A stretch of 64,000 nt of DNA from Marivita sp. S6314 (GCF_023015985.1 NZ_JALKAO010000002.1:372001-436000); one strand, 5' to 3'; counted from the stretch's first letter, positions 51,565-60,849 are shown. Notes: generated from the letters alone by a model not told the origin. Numbers and translations: made by a program.

Positions 51565-52296
51565 CTAGCGCGTCAGCAGGTATTCGTTGCTGTCTGTGTC
51601 AAATCCTGTCACGCGATAGCCATCTGCAAAGCCGGTGCCAAGCTCATCGCGCACCCGCAATCGTTCGGAAATTGCGCAGGCCAGATCGTTGCTCAGCATG
51701 GCTTCGAAATCATCCGGAATCCGCACGCGCAAAACCTGACCGCCGTCCATGGCAGGCGCGCGCGGCGTCGCCCCTTCAGCGCGCGCAACGACGCCGGGCG
51801 CGGTCAGGTGCCAGTCTGCCATCAGCCTGTCGGACGGAACACCCGCGTTGATGCCCTCCATCTGACCGTAGTAATCTTCCAGATAAGTGCTGCACTCCGC
51901 CCCTAGGCGCGCAATGTTCAGGCCCGCATTGATGCGGCGCAGCGGGTCATAGGTCCACCGCACGCGGGTGATCCCGCGCGCAAGACACCAATCGCGCTGA
52001 AACCACTTGAGCTTGATGCCAAGGCCCATGCCGCGACTATCGGGATGGACGGCCAGACGATGCGAGTGCTGCGCCGCTGGATCGCTTGTCGGAAATCCGA
52101 AAATGAACCCCAGCATCCGGTCGCCGACAAAGGCCCCGGCCACAAGTCCGCCTTCGTGCTGGATGGCCAGCAGGATATCGGAATTGTCGGGCGGATCATC
52201 CTCGCCCCAGACCTGCCGCTGGAAGGCTTCGGCATATTTCAATTCGCTGACACCCGCCAGTTCACGCAGGACCGGAGGTTCTTGCGGATCCCTCAT
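51565..52296 (-). CDS. GNAT acyltransferase of the COG3375 type (candidate amino-acid N-succinyltransferase)
   Basis: 243 residues. Acyl-CoA site: SHRLAVHPDSRGMGLGIKLK with the R-G-x-G-L-G loop (about 91-103). The following WCLARGITRVRWTYDPLRRIN is characteristic of COG3375, a family found beside menC/N-succinylamino-acid racemase genes. In Geobacillus such a GNAT protein succinylates D-amino acids. It overlaps the racemase-family gene by four bases (ATGA) and is the last gene of the amino-acid transport operon. The role here is inferred from context. Confidence 0.85.
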   Translation of the reverse strand: MRDPQEPPVLRELAGVSELKYAEAFQRQVWGEDDPPDNSDILLAIQHEGGLVAGAFVGDRMLGFIFGFPTSDPAAQHSHRLAVHPDSRGMGLGIKLKWFQRDWCLARGITRVRWTYDPLRRINAGLNIARLGAECSTYLEDYYGQMEGINAGVPSDRLMADWHLTAPGVVARAEGATPRAPAMDGGQVLRVRIPDDFEAMLSNDLACAISERLRVRDELGTGFADGYRVTGFDTDSNEYLLTR

Positions 52297-53429
52297 GCGC
52301 GCACCTCTTCGGTCTGGAGCGTCACGGTTTCAAGGTAATCACGGTCAAGGGTGACCCCGATCCCCGGCCCATGCGTCGGGACCCGCATCTCACCGTTTGT
52401 CGCCTCCAGCGGTTCGTTGACGATATCGCGCTGAAAATACCGGCTGGAGCTGGAGGTATCCCCCGGCTTGGTGAAATTCGCGAGCGTCGCCAGATGGATA
52501 TTATGGGCACGTCCAATCCCCGATTCCAGCATCCCGCCGCACCAGACCGGCGCGCCAAAGGCCGCGCTGATATCATGGATCGACCGCGCCGCCGCAAAGC
52601 CACCGACGCGGCCAACCTTGATGTTGATCACACGGGTCGCGCGGGCCTCCAATGCCTTGCGCGCATCCACAGGCGTCCGAATGCTTTCATCAAGACAGAC
52701 GGCTGTTTTCAAAGCGGCCTGCACTTGTGCGTGATCGTGAATGTCATCAAAGGCCAGCGGTTGTTCGATGTAATCCAGCCCGAACGCATCCAGATCGCGC
52801 AGCGTTGGCAGGTCAACAAGACCATAATCCGTGTTGGCGTCCACGGTCAGCTTGATGTCGGGAAACGTCTCGCGCACGGCGCGCACAAGCGCCACATCAT
52901 GCCCTTGCGCGATCTTCAGCTTGGTGCGTTTGTAGCCCTGCTCCACCGCCTCTGCGACACGCTCCAGCGTTTTCTCGATGGGGGCGATGCCAAGGCTGAC
53001 GCCCACATCCACGGCATCGCGCACTCCTCCGAAGGCGGATTTGAGAGGGATGTTCAGGCTTTTCGCCCAAAGATCCCAGAACGCCATTTCGACCACGGCC
53101 TTGGCCATGCGATTGCCGCGCCAAGGATCAAGAATCGCGGCCAGTTCGTACGGCGACGCAAATCGTTTGCCCACGATCTGAGGCAACAGCACATCGCGCA
53201 AGAACGCGATCGCCCCCGGCACGGTTTCTTCCAGGTAATCCGGTGCCGGATCCATGACGCCTTCGGCAATCCCTTCCAGACCGTCGCCTTTCAACACCAG
53301 CAACGGAAAGGTCTTTCCCGTCATCGTGCCGGTCGAAATGACAAAGGGCGTCAGCAACGGAAGGCTGACGATGCGAAGCTCTGCGGCGTCGATCAGGATG
53401 CCGGATCGGGGGTCGGAAGGGGGCGTCAT
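52293..53429 (-). CDS. N-succinylamino-acid racemase/o-succinylbenzoate synthase family enzyme
   Basis: 378 residues from the chosen start. Enolase superfamily, OSBS/NSAR branch: the KxK base pair TKLKI (K170, K172), metal ligands D197 (VDANTDY), E222 (YIEQPL) and D247 (CLDESI), the opposing base K271 (INIKVGRVGG) and CGGMLESGIGRAHN near the end. The spacing fits known NSARs. The context has no menaquinone gene, so racemisation of N-succinyl-amino acids is favoured over OSBS. An upstream start at 53447 is possible. It lies 24 bases after the transporter ATPase gene. Confidence 0.9.
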   Translation of the reverse strand: MTPPSDPRSGILIDAAELRIVSLPLLTPFVISTGTMTGKTFPLLVLKGDGLEGIAEGVMDPAPDYLEETVPGAIAFLRDVLLPQIVGKRFASPYELAAILDPWRGNRMAKAVVEMAFWDLWAKSLNIPLKSAFGGVRDAVDVGVSLGIAPIEKTLERVAEAVEQGYKRTKLKIAQGHDVALVRAVRETFPDIKLTVDANTDYGLVDLPTLRDLDAFGLDYIEQPLAFDDIHDHAQVQAALKTAVCLDESIRTPVDARKALEARATRVINIKVGRVGGFAAARSIHDISAAFGAPVWCGGMLESGIGRAHNIHLATLANFTKPGDTSSSSRYFQRDIVNEPLEATNGEMRVPTHGPGIGVTLDRDYLETVTLQTEEVRA

Positions 53430-53453
53430 GGGCGGTCTTTCATACACGGGACA

Positions 53454-54212
53454 TCATTTCACCGTGGCAATAAACTTTTTGAATACATCCGTCTGGGGCG
53501 AGTTGAACATCTGATCTGGCGGCCCTTGCTCGGCGATGCGGCCTTCATGCAGGAACACAACCTCTGACGACACTTCGCGGGCAAACCCCATTTCATGTGT
53601 GACCACGATCATTGTCCGCCCTTCGGCCGCCAAATCCTGCATCACCTTCAGCACATCACCCACAAGTTCGGGATCCAGCGCCGATGTCGGCTCATCAAAC
53701 AGGATCACGTCGGGATCCATCGCCAAAGCGCGCGCAATCGCGACGCGCTGTTGCTGGCCTCCGGACAATTGCGACGGATACATCTCCATTCGATCCTGCA
53801 ACCCGACGCGCCGCAGCAACGCGTCCGCCTTGTCGCGCGCTTCGGCCTTGCTCACACCTTTGACCTGAACCGGCCCTTCCATCACGTTTTCCAGTACCGT
53901 GCGATGGGTCCACAGGTTGAACTGCTGAAACACCATCCCAAGCCGGGCGCGGATCTTTTCGATCTGGCGCGGGTTCTGCGGCTTGCCATCGCGCACCAAC
54001 ACCTCTTCCCCCTGTATGGTGACGGTGCCCGATGTCGGGGTTTCCAGAAAGTTCAGGCAGCGCAAAAAGGTCGATTTGCCCGACCCGGACGATCCAAGGA
54101 TCGAAATCACATCATGGTTGCGCGCATCCAGCGAAATGCCTTTGAGCACCTCTACCGTGCCAAAGGATTTGCAGATGTTCTCGGCCTTGAGAATGATATC
54201 CGACTGGGTCAT
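53454..54212 (-). CDS. polar amino-acid ABC transporter ATP-binding protein
   Basis: 252 residues. HisP/GlnQ-type ATPase: Walker A GSSGSGKSTFLRC, signature QLSGGQQQRVAIARAL, Walker B VILFDEPTSALDPELVG and H-loop VTHEMGFARE. The EEVLVRDGKPQNPRQIEKIR insert resembles histidine/lysine-arginine-ornithine systems. It overlaps the permease gene upstream by four bases. It drives the import feeding the racemase and acyltransferase encoded next. Confidence 0.95.
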   Translation of the reverse strand: MTQSDIILKAENICKSFGTVEVLKGISLDARNHDVISILGSSGSGKSTFLRCLNFLETPTSGTVTIQGEEVLVRDGKPQNPRQIEKIRARLGMVFQQFNLWTHRTVLENVMEGPVQVKGVSKAEARDKADALLRRVGLQDRMEMYPSQLSGGQQQRVAIARALAMDPDVILFDEPTSALDPELVGDVLKVMQDLAAEGRTMIVVTHEMGFAREVSSEVVFLHEGRIAEQGPPDQMFNSPQTDVFKKFIATVK

Positions 54213-54943
54213 GCCCGTGGCTCCTTGGCTGGCTGCATCGCGGTTCGGGGGCGCGGGCGCGGTTCGATATGCGGGCTAAGCCGAAGTTCCGCCTGCCGCC
54301 AGAGGATGACGAACATCGCCGTGATACACAGGTAGATGATCGCCGCCCACAGGTAGATCGAAAAATCGAACGTGCGGGAAAACACCTGTCGGGTGCGACC
54401 CATGATGTCAAAGACAGTAACAACACTGGCCAAGGCGCTGGCCTTCATCAACAGGATGATTTCATTGCCCAACGCGGGCCAGGCGATCCTGTAGGCATGG
54501 GGAAACACAACCCGTCTCAGGGTCTTGATCCGCGACATGCCAATGGCGCGCGCCGCTTCGACCTCCCCCTGTGCCACGCCCATGATACCACCGCGTAGGA
54601 TCTCGGTCTGGTAAGCGGTTGAATTCAACGCAAACGCCAGCAGCGCGCAGTTGAACGGATCCCGAAAGAACGTCCAAAGACCCCATTCCTGCAGGATGGG
54701 GCGAAACTGGCCTGACCCATAGTAGATCAGAAACAGCTGCGCGAGGATCGGCGTGCCGCGCATGAACGAAATGTAAAGCCGCAGCGGCGCCTGCGCAAAG
54801 CTGTTCGAATAGGCCCGCACCAGCGCCAGACCCGGTGACACCAGCGCGGCAATAAACGCCCCCAGAAAGGTCAGCTTGATCGTCATGATCGTGCCGTCCA
54901 AAAGGCGCGGCCAGTATTCGGTGATAACCTCGATCGGGTTCAT
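54209..54943 (-). CDS. polar amino-acid ABC transporter permease (HisM-like)
   Basis: 244 residues with about five membrane helices and the EAA loop at EVEAARAIGMSRIKTLRRVV. The segment SFMRGTPILAQLFLIYYG is the standard HisM motif. The ATG at 54943 overlaps the stop of the other permease (ATGA); a further 31 codons upstream are out of family and rejected. It pairs with the HisQ-like subunit. Confidence 0.94.
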   Translation of the reverse strand: MNPIEVITEYWPRLLDGTIMTIKLTFLGAFIAALVSPGLALVRAYSNSFAQAPLRLYISFMRGTPILAQLFLIYYGSGQFRPILQEWGLWTFFRDPFNCALLAFALNSTAYQTEILRGGIMGVAQGEVEAARAIGMSRIKTLRRVVFPHAYRIAWPALGNEIILLMKASALASVVTVFDIMGRTRQVFSRTFDFSIYLWAAIIYLCITAMFVILWRQAELRLSPHIEPRPRPRTAMQPAKEPRA

Positions 54944-55653
54944 CAGGCCGCCCTCCGCACGCCGCGGTTGGCCCGACGCTCCATCCGGGCCAGCACCACC
55001 TCGGACAGCACACACATCGCCCAGTACAAAAGGCACGCCACCAGATAAAACGTAAACGGTTGCTTGGTGACCCCCACCGCAACCTTGGTCATGCGCATCA
55101 GGTCATCCAGCGCGATCACCGAAACAAGCGCCGTGTCCTTAAGCATGTTGATCCACAAATTGCCAAGCCCCGGCAGCGCAAACCGCCACACCTGTGGCAG
55201 TTGGATGCGCCGGAAAATCTGCGATTTTGACATCCCGATCGCGCGACCAGCCTCGACCTGCCCGTTGTCCAGCGATTGGAACGCCCCGCGCAGCACCTCT
55301 CCCGCATAGGCCCCGAACACCAGACCAAGCGCGATAACACCGGCTGCAAACGGGCTGAAATCCGTGCCGGAGGCCTCTGGATTCCACCACTTCACCGCCA
55401 TGTTCAACAACAGCCCTGCCCCGTTATACACAACAAACAAGGTCAGGATTTCGGGCAGGCCCCGCATCACGGTCGTATAGCCAAACCCCAGCGCCCGCAG
55501 CGGCCAGAGTCGCGATAGCGACGCGAAGGCGGCCATGAACCCAAGCACAAGCCCCACAGGAAGCGTCGCGATCGCAAGCTGGATCGTGATCGCGAGCCCC
55601 TGAAGGATTTCATCCCCCCAGCCCGCATCTCCGTATGCGAAAAGGTCAAGCAT
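54943..55653 (-). CDS. polar amino-acid ABC transporter permease (HisQ-like)
   Basis: 236 residues. Five or six membrane helices and the EAA loop at QVEAGRAIGMSKSQIFRRIQ. VMRGLPEILTLFVVYNGAG is the conserved early motif of HisQ proteins. It starts about 30 bases after the binding-protein gene and overlaps the next permease start by one base. Confidence 0.94.
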   Translation of the reverse strand: MLDLFAYGDAGWGDEILQGLAITIQLAIATLPVGLVLGFMAAFASLSRLWPLRALGFGYTTVMRGLPEILTLFVVYNGAGLLLNMAVKWWNPEASGTDFSPFAAGVIALGLVFGAYAGEVLRGAFQSLDNGQVEAGRAIGMSKSQIFRRIQLPQVWRFALPGLGNLWINMLKDTALVSVIALDDLMRMTKVAVGVTKQPFTFYLVACLLYWAMCVLSEVVLARMERRANRGVRRAA

Positions 55654-55686
55654 CGGCTTGCAGTCTGGCTGGAGGCATGACCGTCA

Positions 55687-56469
55687 TCATTTCATCGTGT
55701 AGACGTCAACGTCGAAATACTTGTCGTTGATGGTCTTGTAGGTCCCATCGGCGCGGATTTCCTTGAGAGCCGCGTTCAGACGCTCGCGCAGGTCATCATC
55801 TTCCTGACGCAACGCGATGCCGACACCTTCGCCCACAAAGGCCGGATCGGTGATCGGCTCACCCGACAGTTCACAGCACGCGCCATCGTCGGATTTCTTG
55901 GTCCAGTCCAGCATCGGAAGGAAGTCGCCAACCTGCATGTCGATCCGGCCGCTGGCCATATCAAGGTTCACTTCGTCCTGCGTCGGATACAGACGGATAT
56001 CCGCATCCGGGTACATCGCTTCGATGAAATCCGCCTGCGTGGTGCCCGCCTGCGCCCCGATCACCTTGTCGGCCAGCGCGTCATTCGAAAACTCGGTGAT
56101 GTCCGATCCTTTGGGCACCACATGGGTCATCGCGGCAAGGTAATAGGGTTCCGAGAAATCCACCTGCTTCTTGCGTTCTTCGGTGATGAACATCGACGCG
56201 ATGATAAAGTCGTACTTGTTGGCCAGCAGACCGGGGATGATTCCGTCCCAATCCTGCGCCACAACTTCGCATTCCGCGCCGATGCGCGCGCAAAGCTCAA
56301 GGCCGATCTCCACGTCGAACCCGGTGATGGTGCCATCAGATTCGATGAAGTTGAACGGAGGGTACGCGCCTTCCGTGCCCAGACGCAGGCTTTCAGCCGA
56401 TGCGCCGATGGCAAAGGATCCGACGACAAGCGCCGTCGCCGTTGCGGTTACTGTGTTCCGAAGTGTCAT
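55687..56469 (-). CDS. amino-acid-binding periplasmic protein (HisJ/ArgT type)
   Basis: 260 residues. Signal peptide 1-25 (GASAE cut) and the cluster 3 binding fold. GTEGAYPPFNFIESDGTITGFDVEIG is typical, as are the CARIGAEC cysteine pair, shared with ArgT/HisJ, and the ALKEIRADGTYKTINDKYFD end. These favour basic amino acids (Lys, Arg, Orn, His), though a D-amino acid would be consistent with the downstream enzymes. An additional CC pair occurs in DDGACCELSG. It is the first gene of the operon; its promoter lies in the gap upstream. Confidence 0.94.
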   Translation of the reverse strand: MTLRNTVTATATALVVGSFAIGASAESLRLGTEGAYPPFNFIESDGTITGFDVEIGLELCARIGAECEVVAQDWDGIIPGLLANKYDFIIASMFITEERKKQVDFSEPYYLAAMTHVVPKGSDITEFSNDALADKVIGAQAGTTQADFIEAMYPDADIRLYPTQDEVNLDMASGRIDMQVGDFLPMLDWTKKSDDGACCELSGEPITDPAFVGEGVGIALRQEDDDLRERLNAALKEIRADGTYKTINDKYFDVDVYTMK

Positions 56470-56843
56470 GTTTTGCTCCCAATTGGTAAAAGTCGATGGT
56501 CAGGTTGCGGTCACCGTCAGCGGATCGCCAACGTGGCCTGTGAAACGCCCATACAACTCCGCGATAGGTCTAGCCCGAGATCAACCTCGGGGCCAAGCGT
56601 CTTGAACACGGAATGAATGAGCCGATGAGAAAGATATGTCATCAGGGCTGTGCAATTCCTGATCGGATTGGTGATCAGGATCACGGCCCCCCTCGCATGC
56701 GCCTCCTGCCGCAACATCATAGCCCCGCGGAAATACCGGTGCGCTTCAGGAATGACAATGCACCTGCCCCGATCCGACGCACGCGCATCTGCACGTTGCC
56801 CGCCCTGCGATCCTCTTTCATACCGATTGTCAGGTGTCGTGGA
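56470..56843. other. 374-base intergenic region with no supported gene
   Basis: It separates the amino-acid binding-protein gene from the end of nrdJ, both on the minus strand. A 67-codon open frame lies inside on the minus strand (56517-56720) but has no recognisable features or ribosome site. The part near 56470 must contain the operon promoter, though no strong consensus is visible. No clear terminator hairpin for nrdJ was found. Confidence 0.6.
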
Positions 56844-59135
56844 TCAGCCGCACTTGCTGTGCCCGCAGGAGGCGCAGGTCATACAGCCTTCCTGCATGTG
56901 CATGTCATACTGGCCACAAGACGGACAGGCCGGGCCACGCGGTGTATCAAGATTGATCACCTGCGCCTTGGGGTCGGATTTGAGCCCCATCCCCTCGCCC
57001 TCAAGGAACCCGATGGCAATCAGGTGCTGCTCGATCACCCCACCAATGGCCGCCAGGATCGACGGGATATATTTCCCGTTCACCCAAGCGCCGCCGCGCG
57101 GATCAAACACCGCCTTGAGTTCTTCAACCACGAACGACACGTCCCCACCGCGCCGGAACACCGCCGAAATCATCCGCGTCAGAGCCACGGTCCAGGCAAA
57201 ATGCTCCATGTTCTTGGAGTTGATGAACACCTCGAACGGACGCCGGTGCCCGCCAACGATGATGTCGTTGATGGTCAGGTAAATCGCATGCTCACTGTCG
57301 GGCCATTTCAGCTTGTAGGTCTGCCCTTCCAGCGCCTGAGGCCGGTCGAGCGGTTCGGACATGTAGATCACATCGCCATGCGGCTGCTGCGGTTCTTCTT
57401 CAGAAGTGGTAACAACCTCGGGCGCTTCCTCCTTCTTCTCCTCCGCCACGCTCAAAACCGACCCTGTCACATCGTTCGGTCGGTAGGTCGTGCAGCCCTT
57501 ACAACCCGTCTCGAAGGCCTCCATGTAGACGTCCTTGAACGCCTCAAAGGAAATGTCCTCCGGGCAGTTGATCGTCTTTGATATCGACGAATCCACCCAT
57601 TTCTGCGCCGCCGCCTGCATCTTCACATGCTCCAGCGGGGCCAGTGTCTGGGCGTTGACGAAATAGTCGGGCAACTCCCGGTCGCCGAATTTCTCGCGCC
57701 ACATCTGAACCGCGTAATCGACCACCTCTTCCTCGGTCCGCGTCCCGTCCTTCTGCAACACCTTGCGGGTGTAGGCATAGGCAAACACAGGCTCGATCCC
57801 CGACGAAACGTTGCCCGCGTACAAGGAAATCGTCCCGGTCGGCGCAATCGAGGTGAGCAACGCGTTGCGAATGCCGTGCTCCCGAATGGCAGCGCGCACA
57901 TCATCATCCATCGCTTGCATCGCGCCACTGGCCAAGAACGCGTCCGCGTCAAACAGCGGAAAGGCGCCTTTCTCCTTTGCCAGATCGACCGACGCCAGAT
58001 ACGCGGCGCGGGCGATGCTGTGCAACCAGCGCTCGGTCTGTCGCGCCGCCTCGTCCGACCCATAGCGCAAGCCCAGCATGAGCAAAGCATCCGCCAGCCC
58101 GGTCACGCCCAAACCGATCCGACGCTTGGCCTGCGCCTCTGCGCGCTGCGCCTCCAACGGAAAGTTCGATGCATCGACCACGTTGTCCATCATCCGCACG
58201 GCGGTGGCGACCAGTTCCCGCAGCGCGTCTTCATCCAGCGCTGCCGCGTCTTCGAACGGGTCAGACACCAACCGCGCAAGGTTGATCGACCCCAGCAAAC
58301 ACGCGCCATAGGGCGGCAGGGGTTGTTCACCACACGGGTTGGTCGCGGCAATCGTTTCGCAGTAGTTCAGATTGTTGGACTGGTTGATCCGGTCGATAAA
58401 GATCACCCCAGGCTCGGCGTAATCATACGTCGCCTTCATGATCCGGTTCCACAGATCCCGCGCCTGCACGGTGCGGTAGACCTTGTCGTCAAACACAAGA
58501 TCCCACGACCCATCCGCCTTGACCGCGTCCATGAAATCATCCGTCACCAGCACCGACAGGTTGAACATCCGCAATCGCGCGGCGTCCGATTTGGCCCCGA
58601 TGAAATCCTCGATATCCGGATGATCGCAACGCATCGTCGCCATCATCGCGCCCCGACGCGACCCGGCAGACATGATCGTGCGACACATCGCGTCCCACAC
58701 ATCCATGAACGACAACGGACCAGAGGCATCCGCCGCCACCCCTTTCACATCCGCGCCCTTGGGGCGGATGGTGCTGAAATCATACCCGATCCCGCCGCCC
58801 TGCTGCATGGTCAGCGCGGCCTCTTTCAGCATCTCGAAAATGCCGCCCATGCTGTCCGGGATCGTGCCCATGACGAAGCAATTGAACAGTGTCACAGACC
58901 GCGCCGTGCCTGCCCCGGCGGTGATCCGGCCCGCGGGCAGGTATTTGAAATCGTCCAGCGCCGTGTAGAACCGGTCTTCCCACACCTGCGGCTCCGCCTC
59001 GACCGACGCCAGCGCCCGCGCGATCCTCCGCCAGGTGTCCTCGACCGTGCCATCAACGACGGTCCCGTTCGCCTCTTTCAGACGGTATTTCATATCCCAG
59101 ATCTGTTCAGCGATCGGCGCGGTGAAACGGGTCAT
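56844..59135 (-). CDS. nrdJ: coenzyme-B12-dependent ribonucleotide reductase, class II
   Basis: 763 residues. It converts ribonucleotides to deoxyribonucleotides using adenosylcobalamin, without oxygen and without a separate radical subunit. The active-site pattern is visible: VTLFNCFVMG (first Cys), ATNPCGEQPLPPYGACLLGS (radical Cys and Asn), APTGTISLYAGNVSSGIEP. The cysteine-rich C-terminal tail (CPSCGQYDMHMQEGCMTC) reduces the active site. The ATG at 59135 with AAAGGAG is chosen; the open frame runs 92 codons further upstream. A DnaA box lies 114 bases upstream. Confidence 0.96.
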   Translation of the reverse strand: MTRFTAPIAEQIWDMKYRLKEANGTVVDGTVEDTWRRIARALASVEAEPQVWEDRFYTALDDFKYLPAGRITAGAGTARSVTLFNCFVMGTIPDSMGGIFEMLKEAALTMQQGGGIGYDFSTIRPKGADVKGVAADASGPLSFMDVWDAMCRTIMSAGSRRGAMMATMRCDHPDIEDFIGAKSDAARLRMFNLSVLVTDDFMDAVKADGSWDLVFDDKVYRTVQARDLWNRIMKATYDYAEPGVIFIDRINQSNNLNYCETIAATNPCGEQPLPPYGACLLGSINLARLVSDPFEDAAALDEDALRELVATAVRMMDNVVDASNFPLEAQRAEAQAKRRIGLGVTGLADALLMLGLRYGSDEAARQTERWLHSIARAAYLASVDLAKEKGAFPLFDADAFLASGAMQAMDDDVRAAIREHGIRNALLTSIAPTGTISLYAGNVSSGIEPVFAYAYTRKVLQKDGTRTEEEVVDYAVQMWREKFGDRELPDYFVNAQTLAPLEHVKMQAAAQKWVDSSISKTINCPEDISFEAFKDVYMEAFETGCKGCTTYRPNDVTGSVLSVAEEKKEEAPEVVTTSEEEPQQPHGDVIYMSEPLDRPQALEGQTYKLKWPDSEHAIYLTINDIIVGGHRRPFEVFINSKNMEHFAWTVALTRMISAVFRRGGDVSFVVEELKAVFDPRGGAWVNGKYIPSILAAIGGVIEQHLIAIGFLEGEGMGLKSDPKAQVINLDTPRGPACPSCGQYDMHMQEGCMTCASCGHSKCG

Positions 59136-59248
59136 GACAGCGACTCCTTTGGCGGGGCAGACAGCAAGAATAGCGTGAACTGGAAAAACAACAATTAGGT
59201 TTTGCGGGCATCCACCGTACCACATTCGGTGCCATCTGGGGAAGACTC

Positions 59249-59257
59249 TGTGGATAA
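59249..59257 (-). promoter_or_regulatory. DnaA box upstream of nrdJ
   Basis: TTATCCACA on the minus strand, an exact consensus DnaA box, in the nrdJ/DUF1489 divergent gap. DnaA controls nrdAB in E. coli, so direct control of nucleotide-precursor supply is possible. A single nine-base match can also be chance. Confidence 0.5.
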
Positions 59258-59339
59258 CCCGCGGAATAAGGCCCATGTGCCGACGATGCCTTGAACCCCG
59301 TCGCGTCACAGCTAAGCTTTGCACAAAAGGGGGCATCCC

Positions 59340-59771
59340 ATGGCAGGCACAATCCATCTCATCAAGCTTTCGGTTGGGTCGGAAAGCGTGGAACAGATCG
59401 AAGACTGGCAAAAGAACCGCTCAAAGCAGCGGTTGAACGGCCAGTACTATCACCTGACCCGCATGTGGCCCAAACGGGAAAAAGAGCTGATCAACGGCGG
59501 CTCGATCTACTGGGTGGTCAAAGGCTTTCTGCAGGCCCGTCAACGCATCATCGGACTTGAGGAAATGATCGGAGACGATGGTATCCGGCGCTGTGCGATC
59601 CTGCTCGACCCCGCGCTGATCCGCACCGCCACCGCGCCCAAACGCCCGTTCCAGGGCTGGCGCTACCTCAAACCCGAAGACGCCCCGCCCGATCTTGGGC
59701 AGGCCCGCGAAAACGACGACACACTGCCGCCCGAACTGGCCGGGGCGCTGGCCGAAATCGGCGTGCTGTGA
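59340..59771 (+). CDS. DUF1489 family protein
   Basis: 143 residues. The alphaproteobacterial DUF1489 family is recognised by IHLIKLSVGSESVEQIEDWQ, YHLTRMWPKREKELINGGSI and the RPFQGWRYLKPEDAPPDL end. It is usually found as a single conserved gene near nrd or replication genes; its function is unknown. The ATG at 59340 is preceded by AAAAGGGGG. Confidence 0.9.
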   Translation: MAGTIHLIKLSVGSESVEQIEDWQKNRSKQRLNGQYYHLTRMWPKREKELINGGSIYWVVKGFLQARQRIIGLEEMIGDDGIRRCAILLDPALIRTATAPKRPFQGWRYLKPEDAPPDLGQARENDDTLPPELAGALAEIGVL

Positions 59772-59874
59772 TCCCGGCTTAACCGGTCCGCACAGCCGAT
59801 CTGCATCCCCGCACTGGTAGTTTGGCACGCAGTCCCTAGGTTAGGTCCAAGCAATCACCGATCAGGATCACCAA

Positions 59875-60741
59875 ATGACCGACAGCTACACGCCGCCCAA
59901 AATCTGGACATGGGATCAGGAAAACGGCGGCAAGTTCGCCAGCACCAACCGTCCCATCGCCGGACCCACCCATGACAAAGAGCTTCCGGTCGGCAAACAC
60001 CCGTTCCAGCTTTATAGCCTTGCCACACCGAACGGTGTGAAGGTCAACATCATGTTCGAAGAACTGCTGGCCGCCGGGCACACAGGTGCAGAATATGACG
60101 CGTGGCTGATCAATATCGGGGATGGCGATCAATTCGGATCAGGGTTTGTCGACATCAATCCGAACTCCAAGATCCCTGCCCTGATGGACCGTTCAGGCCC
60201 AAAACCGGTCCGCGTGTTCGAATCCGCTGCGATCCTGATGCATCTGGCTGAAAAGTTCGACGCCTTCCTTGGCCCCAAGGAAAACCGCCCCGAAATGCTC
60301 AGCTGGCTGTTCTGGCAAATGGGCAGCGCGCCGTATCTGGGTGGCGGGTTCGGCCATTTCTACGCCTATGCGCCCGAGCCGATGGAATACCCGATCAACC
60401 GCTTCGCGATGGAAACCAAGCGCCAGCTGGACGTGCTCGACCGGCAATTGGCCAACACCACCTATATCAGCGGAGACGACTACACGATCGCCGATATGGC
60501 CATCTGGCCGTGGTATGGCGGGCTGGTCCTGGGTCGCCTCTATGACGCTGCGGAATTCCTGGATGTGGAGAGCTACACCCATGTGATGCGCTGGGCGAAA
60601 CTGATCGACGCCCGCGACCCGGTGCGCCGGGGTCGGATGGTGAACAGAGCGTTTGGGGATCCAAGCGAGCAATTGCGCGAACGCCATGATGCCTCCGATT
60701 TCGACACCAGGACGCAGGACAAGATCGACGCTGCCAGCTAA
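59875..60741 (+). CDS. yghU: glutathione-dependent disulfide-bond oxidoreductase (YghU-type GST)
   Basis: 288 residues. A Nu-class glutathione transferase. Long N-terminal arm (PPKIWTWDQENGGKFASTNR), the thioredoxin-like GKHPFQLYSLATPNGVKVNIM domain, then NSKIPALMDRSGPKPVRVFESAAI for glutathione, and a helical C-terminal half. In E. coli YghU binds two glutathiones and reduces disulfides and peroxides. A single gene with its own start region. Confidence 0.93.
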   Translation: MTDSYTPPKIWTWDQENGGKFASTNRPIAGPTHDKELPVGKHPFQLYSLATPNGVKVNIMFEELLAAGHTGAEYDAWLINIGDGDQFGSGFVDINPNSKIPALMDRSGPKPVRVFESAAILMHLAEKFDAFLGPKENRPEMLSWLFWQMGSAPYLGGGFGHFYAYAPEPMEYPINRFAMETKRQLDVLDRQLANTTYISGDDYTIADMAIWPWYGGLVLGRLYDAAEFLDVESYTHVMRWAKLIDARDPVRRGRMVNRAFGDPSEQLRERHDASDFDTRTQDKIDAAS

Positions 60742-60849
60742 ACACCGCATCCCGCGCGACCCTTTTACCGCGCGGGAGGCCCACCTGCCCTACCGGATTA
60801 TGACACCGGGACGGTTGCTCTGCCCGCACAACGCCTTACCTCAGCGGTC

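Noticed and set aside
52293-53429. Menaquinone o-succinylbenzoate synthase (menC)
   Set aside because: The same family, but there is no other men gene in the window, ubiquinone factors are present instead, and the neighbours are an amino-acid importer and a GNAT protein.
56517-56720. 67-codon open frame in the gap between nrdJ and the amino-acid operon
   Set aside because: No recognisable domain, no ribosome-binding site and no conserved-looking features; treated as chance.
57627-59198. Open frame of 523 codons on the plus strand
   Set aside because: Antisense to nrdJ, very rich in Arg and His, no family features.
59136-59339. Cobalamin riboswitch before the B12-dependent nrdJ
   Set aside because: I looked for a B12 box and the usual long leader; the gap is only about 200 bases and shows no such motif.
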